From Streptomyces cylindrosporus (GTDB lineage Bacteria; Actinomycetota; Actinomycetes; Streptomycetales; Streptomycetaceae), in assembly GCF_022698165.1 (NCBI RefSeq), contig NZ_JALDAY010000003.1:372001-436000 (forward strand): a DNA stretch of 64,000 bases, in the 5' to 3' direction. This document shows positions 54,661 to 62,463 of the stretch, in pieces; within the stretch, counting starts at the first letter, position 1; every line of letters begins with the position of its first letter. Position numbers and translations under genes: made by a program. The notes under the pieces were generated by a model, which was not told where the DNA came from, made no database searches, and saw nothing but the letters and a program-made list of their open reading frames with translations.

Positions 54661-55503
54661 GTGATCATTCGAGTACGACAAGCAGCCGCCGTCTGCGCGC
54701 TCGGCGCCGCGCTCACCGCCTGCGGTGCCCCAGCCGCGCCCCACGCCGCTCGTCCAGCCCCCTCCGCGACCTCCGCCGTCCCGTCCGCGCCGCCGACCCT
54801 CGCGCCGGGGCCGGCCGGTGTCACGCCCGTCTTCAAGAACGGGCCCCGCACGCTCGGCAAGGTGGTCGCGTTGACCTTCGACGCCGACATGACCGCGGAT
54901 CAGGGGGCCCGGGCGGCGGCCGGTGAGCGGTTCGACAATCCGCGGCTCATCGCGGACCTGCGGGCGTTGAAGGTGCCGGCGACCGTGTTCATGACCGGGC
55001 GGTGGGCCGAGGAGTACCCGGTGCAGGCCCGGTCCATCGGGCGCGACCCTCTCTTCGAGGTCGCCAACCACTCCTACAGCCACTACGCCTTCACCAGTGA
55101 CTGCTACGGCCTCCCGACCGTCTCCGCGGACCGGATGCGGGCCGACGTCGAGCGGGCGTACGCCGCCTTCCGCAAGGCGGGGGTGCCGGACGCGATGCCG
55201 TACTTCCGTTTCCCCGGCGGCTGTTACGACCGTGCGGCGCTCAAGGCCCTGACCCCGACCGGTGTCACCGCCGTGCAGTGGGACGTGGTGAGCGGGGACG
55301 CGTTCGCGACCGACGCCGACGCGGTGGCCCGGCAGGTGCTGGACGGGGTGCGGCCGGGGTCGGTCGTGGTCATGCACTGCACCCGCAGCGCGGCCCCGGC
55401 GACCGAGCGGGCCGTGCGGACGATCGTGCCGGAGCTGCGGAAGCAGGGGTACCGGTTCGTGAAGGTGTCCGAGCTGATCGGCGACGCAAGGGCCCGCCGC
55501 TGA
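54661..55503 (+). CDS. Polysaccharide deacetylase (CE4) lipoprotein
   Basis: 280 residues. Lipobox ALTAC puts the lipidated Cys at ~21. CE4 motifs: LTFDADMT (motif 1, with DAD instead of the usual DDG), HSYSHYAF (zinc ligands), RFPGGCYD (motif 3), VVMHC (motif 5). It should deacetylate peptidoglycan or another GlcNAc polymer at the cell surface. The GTG has a TATCTT box 6 bases upstream and no Shine-Dalgarno, consistent with a leaderless mRNA. Confidence 0.9.
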   Translation: MIIRVRQAAAVCALGAALTACGAPAAPHAARPAPSATSAVPSAPPTLAPGPAGVTPVFKNGPRTLGKVVALTFDADMTADQGARAAAGERFDNPRLIADLRALKVPATVFMTGRWAEEYPVQARSIGRDPLFEVANHSYSHYAFTSDCYGLPTVSADRMRADVERAYAAFRKAGVPDAMPYFRFPGGCYDRAALKALTPTGVTAVQWDVVSGDAFATDADAVARQVLDGVRPGSVVVMHCTRSAAPATERAVRTIVPELRKQGYRFVKVSELIGDARARR

Positions 55504-55521
55504 CCGCCGTACGCTGGAGAC

Positions 55522-55704
55522 ATGAGCGACGACAGCTACTGCACGATCGGCGACGCCACCACGCCGCCCAGGGCGGACGGCCCGCCGTACGCCGAGTGCG
55601 TGCTGTGCCGGGAGCCGACGGAGTACCCGGAGTCGTACAAGGGCATCACCCTGTGCCCGGTCTGCGAGTGGCAGGAGGCACAGCGCACCGCCTGCTCGGG
55701 GTGA
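55522..55704 (+). CDS. Small zinc-ribbon-like hypothetical protein
   Basis: 60 residues with four cysteines arranged CVLCREP and CPVCEWQ, a likely zinc ribbon. No known family recognised. A TACGCT -10-like box overlaps a GGAG that could be the ribosome-binding site, so the start is either leaderless or tightly spaced. It lies 18 bases after the deacetylase gene. Confidence 0.68.
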   Translation: MSDDSYCTIGDATTPPRADGPPYAECVLCREPTEYPESYKGITLCPVCEWQEAQRTACSG

Positions 55705-55731
55705 GCGGCCCGCACTTTAAGGTTGGCCGGT

Positions 55732-56451
55732 GTGAGCCCTACGCCGACCAGTGACAGTCCCTTCCGGTCCGAGCCGACCGCCCGCGACGAAGCGCCCCAG
55801 TTCGTGTTGCCGCTCGTCGTCCGTATCGAGAAGGCGGATCCGCCCGCCCGTACGGACGCTCTCGAGACCGCCGCCCGCGCCGTGCTCGTGATGCTCAGCG
55901 ATGAGCGGTCCGTGGGGGACGGGGAATGGGCGCAGGTCATGCGGGACTGGCAGGACGCCCGGATCCGGAAGGTCGTGCGGCGGGCCCGGGGGGCCGAGTG
56001 GCGGCGGGCCGAGGGGCTGGCCGGGATCACGGTGACCGGGAAGGCGGCCGAGGTACGGGTGTTCCCGCCCGTGCCGCTCGACGGCTGGCCGAAGGACCTG
56101 GCGAAGCTCCAGGTGTCCGGGACCGACCTCGACGACCCGGAGCCCCCGGTGGAGGCGGCCCCGGGCGTGCCCGTGCTGTGGCTGAACCCCGAGCTCGACA
56201 TGTCGGCCGGCAAGGCGATGGCGCAGGCCGGGCACGGCGCCCAACTGGCCTGGTGGGAACTGTCGGACGAGGAGCGCGCGGCCTGGCGCGACGCCGGTTT
56301 CCCGCTCGCCGTACGGAACGCCGATCCGGAGCGCTGGCCCGAACTGACCACGAGCGGGCTGCCGTTGGTCCGGGACGCGGGGTTCACGGAGATCGCGCCC
56401 GGGTCCTGCACCGTGGTGGCGGACCACCCCGCGTTGCACCGCCGGGGCTGA
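55732..56451 (+). CDS. Peptidyl-tRNA hydrolase Pth2-like protein
   Basis: 239 residues. The C-terminal domain carries the Pth2 signature (MSAGKAMAQAGHGAQLAW, EERAAWRDAGFPLAVR, VRDAGFTEIAPGSCTVVAD). The N-terminal ~120 residues are an actinobacterial extension. It would hydrolyse peptidyl-tRNA or a related aminoacyl ester. The GTG at 55732 follows AAGG by ~9 bases; a TTG at 55723 is an alternative. Confidence 0.85.
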   Translation: MSPTPTSDSPFRSEPTARDEAPQFVLPLVVRIEKADPPARTDALETAARAVLVMLSDERSVGDGEWAQVMRDWQDARIRKVVRRARGAEWRRAEGLAGITVTGKAAEVRVFPPVPLDGWPKDLAKLQVSGTDLDDPEPPVEAAPGVPVLWLNPELDMSAGKAMAQAGHGAQLAWWELSDEERAAWRDAGFPLAVRNADPERWPELTTSGLPLVRDAGFTEIAPGSCTVVADHPALHRRG

Positions 56452-56458
56452 ACCGCGC

Positions 56459-56782
56459 TCAGCGGCGCAAGGCCGCGAGGGGCTCGGTCCGGGCCGCCCG
56501 CATTGCGGGGTACAGGCCCGCGAGCAGGCCGGTGACGGTGCCGAGGAGCGGGGCCGGGAGCACGGCCGCGGGCTGGAGCACGGCCGTCCAGTCGCGGATC
56601 ACCGCCGTGCACAGCACCGTGGCGACACCCAGGGAGGTGCCGATCAGGCCGCCGAGGGTGCCCAGGGCCGTGGACTCGGTGAGGAACTGGGCGGTGATGT
56701 GGCGGGGCCGCGCGCCCAGGGCGCGTCGCAGTCCGATCTCGGCCGTCCGCTCGAGGACAGCGACCAGTGTCGTGTTGGCGAT
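56459..56782 (-). pseudogene. ABC permease (MacB/FtsX type), C-terminal fragment only
   Basis: 107 codons from IANTTLVAVLERTAEIGLRR to the final MRAARTEPLAALRR stop correspond to the last two helices of an FtsX-like ABC permease. The usual ~280 residues before them are missing. Similarity ends at the isoleucine codon 56780-56782; the next base onward belongs to an SGNH-hydrolase remnant on the other strand. Confidence 0.82.
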
Positions 56783-56783
56783 A

Positions 56784-57578
56784 CGCCGCAGCGCCAACGC
56801 CTGGCCCCGCAAGCCGAACTCGGCTTCGTCGCCTGCTCCGGCGCCCACACCTGGCAGGTCGACGGGAGTGTCGACACCAGCTACTGGCAGAGCGGTGACA
56901 TCGCGTCCGGCGATGGCGAGTTCCGGGAGATACCCCAGGTGGACTCGGGTGTCCTCACCAAGGACACGACCCTGGTGACGCTCACCATCGGCGGCAACAA
57001 CTACGGCGCGTTCGTCAACGCCGTGACGGACTGCGCGGGCCTCGGGGACTGCGCGGGCAGCGACTTCCTCAGCAAGTACGAGGCGCTGATCGACAAGACC
57101 AAGGAGGACATCGGCGACACGCTCCGGGCCGTCGCCCAGCAGGCCGAACGCCAAGATCCTCCTGGCCGGCTATCCGGAGATCCTCAGCCGCACGGTCAAG
57201 TGCACGGGCTCCTGGTACATCGACGGGGACGAGGCCGCCACGCTGGCGACCCTCGCCAACTACATGGACGCCGCGCAGAAGTCCAAGGTGGACGAGTTGC
57301 ACGCCGCGGGCTACGACGTGTCCTACGCCGATCCGGTCTCGGCGTTCGTCGGCCACGGCGGCTGCGACAGCGACGAATGGATCAACAAGATCGTGCTCGG
57401 GCCCAACGGCGACGGGGACTTCCACGAGGGGGACCCGCACGCCGTGTGCATCGCCATCGCGGGCGTCGGCCAGACCTGTCTGAGCCGCGAGGCCTTCCAT
57501 CCGAACAACGCGGGCACCACCGGATACGAGCACGTGGTGGAGGCCGCCTTGACCTCCATCGGCTATACGGGAACATGA
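56784..57578 (+). pseudogene. Secreted SGNH/GDSL hydrolase, truncated and frameshifted
   Basis: The sequence starts inside the gene at RRSANAWPRK, shifts frame to AELGFVACSGAHTW, runs through block III LVTLTIGGNNYGAFVNAV, then shifts again near 57147 into AKILLAGYPEILSRT and ends with block V FHPNNAGTTGYEH and a normal stop. The signal peptide and the GDS nucleophile block are absent, so it cannot be active. It once encoded a secreted lipase/esterase of ~280-300 residues. Confidence 0.85.
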
Positions 57579-57582
57579 CCGC

Positions 57583-58026
57583 GTGACCTCCCCCACGCGG
57601 CAGGCGCCGCGCCGTGGCAGCGGGCCGGCCGGGTTCCTCGCCCGGTCCGCCGGCTGCCTCGGCGCGGCCGTACTGCTCTGCGTGCTGGTGGCCGCAGGCC
57701 TGCTGGTCTGGTTCTTCCAGACCGTGCACGACAGCGGGCGGGAGAGGGAGCACGACGCCCGGGCCGATGTCACCGCCGCGGCCGAGCGGCTCAGGACCCG
57801 GCTCCAGGCAGCCGACGCCGACGGCACCCTGACGGACCGGGAGATCACCGACGTACTGCACCCCCGAAGCCCCCGCTCCGTCGCCCGCACCGCGACCGGG
57901 ACCACCGTCGTGATCCAGGTCGCGGCGTCCGACTGGGCCCAGTGCTACGCGTACACAGCGACCCGCACCGGCACCGTCACCAGCCGGCCGCTCGGCACCT
58001 GCCCGTCGCCTTCACCCGTACCGTAG
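57583..58026 (+). CDS. Small membrane-anchored hypothetical protein
   Basis: 147 residues. A Gly/Arg-rich N-terminus, one strong membrane helix (AAVLLCVLVAAGLLVWFFQTV), then an extracellular domain of ~95 residues with two cysteines (AQCYAYT and GTCPSP). No family recognised. GTG start; it begins 4 bases after the SGNH remnant stop, so it may rely on a promoter inside the remnant. Confidence 0.6.
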   Translation: MTSPTRQAPRRGSGPAGFLARSAGCLGAAVLLCVLVAAGLLVWFFQTVHDSGREREHDARADVTAAAERLRTRLQAADADGTLTDREITDVLHPRSPRSVARTATGTTVVIQVAASDWAQCYAYTATRTGTVTSRPLGTCPSPSPVP

Positions 58027-58049
58027 GACGACGCGGGACAGCCCGGGTG

Positions 58050-58150
58050 CGCCGGGCGGGTCGCCAGCGGCTTCCGCTTCGTCGACTACGTCGTGCACGC
58101 CTGGGACGTCGCCGCCACGCTCGGGCCGACGAGGACGTGATGGCCGTACG
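58050..58150 (+). pseudogene. Scrap of a TIGR03086/maleylpyruvate isomerase-like gene
   Basis: The frame reads RVASGFRFVDYVVHAWDVAA, a diagnostic metal-binding segment of mycothiol-dependent maleylpyruvate isomerase/TIGR03086 proteins. It then breaks: ADEDVMAV continues in another frame. Only ~33 codons are left. Confidence 0.55.
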
Positions 58151-58255
58151 ACTTTGCCAGCCTTTTAGTTCTTTACCGTTTGTTTGAACAACGCCGGACC
58201 TCAGCTCGTACCTCCTGTCGCCGACGCCGGCCAAGCACCATTCCAGGAGGCAGCT

Positions 58256-59050
58256 TTGAGCAACAGGCGGGTCAACGGTACGACTTTCCTCATCGCGGCC
58301 ATCGTCGCCACCATCGGCGCCCTCGCGTTCCCCGTGTGGTCGTACGCCGACCGGTCGGGCACCGGGCAGGCGAACGTGGCCGCGGGGACCGTGAACACCC
58401 AGTGGGGTCCGCTGACCGCGGCCGACCGTGATCTGATCGTGCGCGTCCGGCTGGCGGGGCTGTGGGAGCTGCCGGCCGGCCAGCAGGCGATCCAGCGGGC
58501 GCCCAGCGCGGCGATCAAGGAGGCCGGCGACCATCTCATCGTCGGCCACACCGACCTCGACAAGCGGGTCCGGATCGTCGCCGCCCAGCTCGGCGTCGAG
58601 CTGCCCAACCAGCCGAACGAGCAGCAGCAGGGCTGGCTGCAGGAGATGAGCGCGGCGAGCGGCGCGGAGTACGAGTACAAGTTCGTGAACCTGCTGCGGG
58701 CCGCGCACGGCAAGATCTTCCCGGCCATCGGCACCGTCCGGAACACCACCCGCAACACCCTCGTACGGCAGCTGGCCTCGGACGCCAACCAGACCGTGCT
58801 CGACCACATCACGATCCTGGAGAAGACCGGCCGGGTCGACTTCGACGCCATCGCCAACGACGCCGTCGCGGGTACGACCGCCAGCCCCACCGGCCCGGCG
58901 GCGCCGGTCCCCGGCCAGGTCGCGCCCTCGGCGCCGGCCGCGGAGGCCGACGATGACGTGAAGACCACCTCCCGGCCCTCGCCGGGCGCGCCGGGCACGG
59001 TCAACACGAACCGGCCGGATCCGGAGGACACCGCGGGCGTCCTGCGGTAG
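58256..59050 (+). CDS. DUF4142 family membrane-anchored protein, paralogue 1
   Basis: 264 residues. One N-terminal membrane helix (TFLIAAIVATIGALAFPVW), then the segment WSYADRSGTG and an all-helical DUF4142 domain: LTAADRDLIVRVRLAGLWELP, GHTDLDKRVRIVAAQLGVELP, VLDHITILEKTGRVD. A Pro/Ala-rich tail follows. TTG start with a perfect AGGAGG 5 bases upstream; an in-frame ATG at 58184 has none. It shares its architecture with the protein at 60680-61459 across the intervening MNIO gene. Confidence 0.88.
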   Translation: MSNRRVNGTTFLIAAIVATIGALAFPVWSYADRSGTGQANVAAGTVNTQWGPLTAADRDLIVRVRLAGLWELPAGQQAIQRAPSAAIKEAGDHLIVGHTDLDKRVRIVAAQLGVELPNQPNEQQQGWLQEMSAASGAEYEYKFVNLLRAAHGKIFPAIGTVRNTTRNTLVRQLASDANQTVLDHITILEKTGRVDFDAIANDAVAGTTASPTGPAAPVPGQVAPSAPAAEADDDVKTTSRPSPGAPGTVNTNRPDPEDTAGVLR

Positions 59051-59069
59051 GGCCGCCGGGGTGCCTCGG

Positions 59070-59130
59070 GGCCGGATCCGAACCTCAAATGTTCCTCTGA
59101 AGGTGCAAGCGGCGGGGTTCGGGTCCGGCC
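59070..59130 (+). other. Long-stem RNA hairpin between the DUF4142 and MNIO genes
   Basis: GCCGGATCCGAACC (59071-59084) pairs with GGTTCGGGTCCGGC (59116-59129); the single non-Watson-Crick position is a G-U pair in RNA. One more G-C pair closes it (59070/59130), giving 15 pairs around a 31-base loop. It lies 20 bases after the DUF4142 stop and 80 bases before the MNIO start: terminator, attenuator or processing site. Confidence 0.6.
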
Positions 59131-59209
59131 GCCGGGGCCATACCCCCGTCACGTCCGGGGAGACGGACGGGACGGGTGGTTGCGGGGGAAGCCGAGGAGG
59201 GGGCGGGCC

Positions 59210-60535
59210 ATGGAGCGACTGGGTACGGGCATCGGGTGGCGGCCGGAGATCGCCGACGCCGTGGAGCGCATGCCGGGCATCGACTGGGTCGAGGCCGTGG
59301 CCGAGAACGTCTGCCCCGGCCACCTCCCCGAGTCGCTCCGGCGCCTGCGGGCCCGCGGGGTGACCGTGATCCCGCACGGCGTCTCGCTCGGACTCGGCGG
59401 CGCGGACCGGCCCGACGCGGAACGGCTCGCCGCGCTGGCCGAGCGGGCGCAGGCCCTCGGGGCGCCGCTGGTCACCGAGCACATCGCGTTCGTCCGGGCG
59501 GGCGGCGCGCTGACCGCGTCCCCGCTCCTGGAGGCCGGGCACCTGCTGCCCGTGCCGCGCACCCCGGACGCCCTCGACGTCCTGTGCGAGAACGTGCGGA
59601 CAGCGCAGGACGCGCTGCCGGTGCCGCTCGCCGTCGAGAACATCGCCGCGCTGATCTCCTGGCCGGGCGAGGAGATGACCGAGGGGCAGTTCCTGTACGA
59701 GCTGGTCGAGCGGACCGGCGTACGGCTCCTCATCGACGTGGCCAACCTGCACACCAACCACGTCAACCGCGGCGAGGACCCGGCCAAGGCGCTGGCCGAG
59801 CTCCCCCTGGAGGCCATCGCCTACGTCCATGTCGCGGGCGGCTTCGCACGGGACGGCGTCTGGCACGACAGCCACGCCCACCCGGTCCCGCCCGAGGTCC
59901 TGGACATCCTGACCGACCTCGCGTCCAGGGTGTCACCGCCCGGGGTGCTGCTGGAGCGGGACGAGAACTTCCCCGAACCGGCCGTGCTGGAAGGGGAGTT
60001 GGCGGCGATACGAGGGGCCGTGGAGCAGGGGCGGGGGGTGCGGGTCGGTCGCGGTACGGGGGACGTCGTCGCGCGGGGGCCCGCCGCGGAAGCGCCGCGG
60101 ACCGGCGAGCCGCCCACCGGGCCGGCCCGTCAGCGGCTCGCCCTCGCGCAGGCCGCCCTGCTGTCCGCGCTCGTGGCCGGGACGCCGGTGCCCGAGGGGT
60201 TCGACCGGGTGCGGCTCGGGGTGCAGGCGCGGGCGCTCGCCGGGAAGCGGGCCGACGTGGTGGGGAAGGTCGCGCCCGAGCTGCCGCGGATCCTCGGCGA
60301 GGGCTACCGGGCGGCATTCGTCGCGTACGCCCACGGGCACCCGATGACCGGCGGCTACCGGCGGGACGCGCTGTCCTTCGCCGAGCATCTGCTGGTCTCC
60401 GGGCGACTGGCGGACGGGCCCGCGCGAGAGGCCGTACGCGAGTGGTGGCTGGAGCGGTCCGGGCCGGCGCCGAGGTCGCCGCGGACCGGAGGGCGTGTGG
60501 TGCGGGCGGCGCGGAAGGTGCTGCTGCACCGCTGA
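59210..60535 (+). CDS. DUF692 (MNIO) enzyme with fused C-terminal partner-like domain
   Basis: 441 residues. Residues 1-290 are a DUF692/multinuclear non-heme iron oxidase barrel with the expected metal ligands: [68 protein letters not shown] and [10 protein letters not shown]. Characterised members modify cysteines or other residues in precursor peptides. Residues ~305-441 ([41 protein letters not shown]) look like the DUF2063/HvfC-type partner normally encoded separately. ATG at 59210 with GGAGG upstream. No precursor peptide is obvious nearby. Confidence 0.87.
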   Translation: MERLGTGIGWRPEIADAVERMPGIDWVEAVAENVCPGHLPESLRRLRARGVTVIPHGVSLGLGGADRPDAERLAALAERAQALGAPLVTEHIAFVRAGGALTASPLLEAGHLLPVPRTPDALDVLCENVRTAQDALPVPLAVENIAALISWPGEEMTEGQFLYELVERTGVRLLIDVANLHTNHVNRGEDPAKALAELPLEAIAYVHVAGGFARDGVWHDSHAHPVPPEVLDILTDLASRVSPPGVLLERDENFPEPAVLEGELAAIRGAVEQGRGVRVGRGTGDVVARGPAAEAPRTGEPPTGPARQRLALAQAALLSALVAGTPVPEGFDRVRLGVQARALAGKRADVVGKVAPELPRILGEGYRAAFVAYAHGHPMTGGYRRDALSFAEHLLVSGRLADGPAREAVREWWLERSGPAPRSPRTGGRVVRAARKVLLHR

Positions 60536-60679
60536 CGGTAGGTGTCCACCGCACGGAAATGTGCGCGGGGTAACACTTCCCGTCCGTCCCTGCCCGACAG
60601 TCGCCCCCACACCTCCCGGTAACATGCCAATCCCGCACTCACATCAGACGAGCGTGCGGTGCCATGAGCAGGAGGCACC

Positions 60680-61459
60680 ATGCGACCCCGACCGCCTCTC
60701 AGGGGCCGAGGCATCATCAGTGGCACCGGGATCATCATCACGGGCCTCGCAGCGACCCTCTTGGCGCTGATCTTCCCGATCTGGTCGTACGCCGACCGGT
60801 CGGGCACCGGCGTGGACGTGCTCAACGCCCAGACCGTGGCGACGAACTACGGACCGCTGTCCGCCCTGGACCGCGACTTCATCACCAAGGTCCGGCTGGC
60901 CGGCCTGTGGGAGCTGCCCGCGGGCCAGGAGGCCGAGCAGAAGGGCACCACCGAGGCCGTACGGACGGCGGGGCGGCACCTCGTCGAGGGACACACCTTC
61001 CTCGACCAGCGCGTCCGGGACGTCGCGGCCAAGCTGAGCCTCGAACTGCCCAACGAGCCCAACGCCCAGCAACGCCAGTGGCTCGCCACCCTGAACACGG
61101 CGCAGGGCGTGGACTACGACCGGCAGTTCGCCAACATCCTGCGCCTCGCGCACGGCAAGGTCTTCTCCGTCGTCGCCCAGGTCCGCGCGACCACCCGCAA
61201 CTCCCTGGTGCGCTCCCTCGCCGACGACGCCAACACGACCGTCCTGGACCACATCAAGGTCCTGGAGGCCACGGGGTACGTCGACTGGGACGCGCTGGCG
61301 CGGAACATGGCCTCGGCGAGCACTCCCCCCCTCACCAACTCCCCGGCCCCGCCCGGCCCGACGGCCTACCCGACCCCGGCCGTCCCGGTCACCCCCTCGG
61401 CGACCGACACCTACACGCTCCCGCCGGCCACCACCAGCCCGCCGCCGCAACAGCCGTAG
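60680..61459 (+). CDS. DUF4142 family membrane-anchored protein, paralogue 2
   Basis: 259 residues with the same layout as the protein at 58256-59050: membrane helix (GLAATLLALIFPIW), WSYADRSGTG, then the helical DUF4142 domain (LSALDRDFITKVRLAGLWELP, GHTFLDQRVRDVAAKLSLELP, VLDHIKVLEATGYVD) and a Pro/Thr-rich tail. The WSYADRSGTG and RLAGLWELPAGQ segments are identical in both. ATG with AGGAGG 6 bases upstream. The two copies flank the MNIO gene. Confidence 0.88.
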   Translation: MRPRPPLRGRGIISGTGIIITGLAATLLALIFPIWSYADRSGTGVDVLNAQTVATNYGPLSALDRDFITKVRLAGLWELPAGQEAEQKGTTEAVRTAGRHLVEGHTFLDQRVRDVAAKLSLELPNEPNAQQRQWLATLNTAQGVDYDRQFANILRLAHGKVFSVVAQVRATTRNSLVRSLADDANTTVLDHIKVLEATGYVDWDALARNMASASTPPLTNSPAPPGPTAYPTPAVPVTPSATDTYTLPPATTSPPPQQP

Positions 61460-61462
61460 CGC

Positions 61463-61480
61463 CCGCTTCCGGACAAGCGG
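61463..61480 (+). terminator. Short hairpin after DUF4142 paralogue 2
   Basis: CCGCTT (61463-61468) and AAGCGG (61475-61480) form a 6-bp stem with a 6-base loop, 4 bases after the stop codon. Weak terminator candidate. Confidence 0.4.
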
Positions 61481-61561
61481 AACGTCACGTACCCGCAACG
61501 CTCCGTCCGGATTGTGAACAGGGCATGGCGGTTCCGCAGGCCTTTGGCATAGAAACGCGGC

Positions 61562-62320
61562 ATGTTCTGGGTTCTGCTCCTGCTGCTGGCCTGGGCCGTC
61601 GCCGGCACGGCGTGTACGCGGCTGTGTCTGGCCGCCGTACGCGCGGCCGCCGTCGACGCGGACACCCAGGGTCACGATCTGACGCTCTACGAGGCGGCTT
61701 TCCTGTCCGGCGGGCCCGGCCGGGTGGCCGATCTGACCATGGTCTCCATGGCCCGGCAACGACGGCTGCTGCTCGCCCACACCGGCTGGGCGACCGTGGT
61801 CGATCCGCGGGCCCGGGACGACATCGAGCGGTCCGTCATCGGGGCCATCGGGCCGGAGGGGCAGAGCCGTATCGCCCCGGTCCGGGCCGCCGCGGCCTCC
61901 GCCGACGCCGTGGGCAGCCTCGGAGACCGGCTGGTCAGCGCGGGTCTGGCCGTGCCCGACGGGCGGGGCGGCATAGCCTCGGGCATCCGCCAGGTGCAGG
62001 TCGCCGCGCTGGCCGTGGTGGCGCTGGGCGCGGCCGCGCTGCTGCTGCCGGCCCAGTCGACCATGCCGCGCGGCCTGATGGCCCTGTGGTTCGCGCTGCC
62101 GCTGGCCCTGACGCTGAGCTGTCTCGCCATAGCCCGTATCGAGGTCCACCCCTACTCCCGATGGGCGTCTCCGGCCGGACAGCGGCTCCTGGGCACCCTC
62201 GCGCGCCACACGGCGGGCGGCGACGACCGTACGTACCTCACGACCGTCGCCGTACGGGGCGTACGGGCGATCGGCGAACCGGATCTGCGCGCCGCCCTCA
62301 CCCACCGCGACCAGTCGTAG
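61562..62320 (+). CDS. TIGR04222 domain membrane protein
   Basis: 252 residues. It starts with a membrane helix (MFWVLLLLLAWAVAG), continues with YEAAFLSGGPGRVADLTMVS, MARQRRLLLAHTGW and an Arg/Asp-rich soluble part, and has two more helices (~165-210). This is the pattern of TIGR04222 proteins. Many family members end in a Gly/Cys-rich tail and neighbour DUF692 genes (from memory); this copy ends ALTHRDQS with no such tail, so it is not an obvious substrate. Confidence 0.78.
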   Translation: MFWVLLLLLAWAVAGTACTRLCLAAVRAAAVDADTQGHDLTLYEAAFLSGGPGRVADLTMVSMARQRRLLLAHTGWATVVDPRARDDIERSVIGAIGPEGQSRIAPVRAAAASADAVGSLGDRLVSAGLAVPDGRGGIASGIRQVQVAALAVVALGAAALLLPAQSTMPRGLMALWFALPLALTLSCLAIARIEVHPYSRWASPAGQRLLGTLARHTAGGDDRTYLTTVAVRGVRAIGEPDLRAALTHRDQS

Positions 62321-62381
62321 GGGGCGTTTTCCGGTCGGCGTGAACCGCACGCCGGGGGCGCACAGGGGTCATTGACGCCGA

Positions 62382-62397
62382 CACCGCCGGGGCGGTG
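62382..62397. terminator. Short GC-rich hairpin after the TIGR04222 gene
   Basis: CACCGCC (62382-62388) and GGCGGTG (62391-62397) are perfect reverse complements with a minimal loop, between the TIGR04222 gene and the Tap-like peptidase gene. Likely a terminator. Confidence 0.5.
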
Positions 62398-62463
62398 CTT
62401 GCCTTCACCGACAGCCGAACGAAACATCCCTTTTGTCGCCGCCGTGCACCGAAGGGACACGCC

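Noticed and set aside
60495..60770. Cys-rich 91-residue frame after the MNIO gene, considered as its precursor peptide
   Set aside because: It overlaps the end of the MNIO gene and the start of the DUF4142 gene, has no ribosome-binding site and its cysteines follow from the shifted frame of coding DNA. Kept only as a remote possibility.
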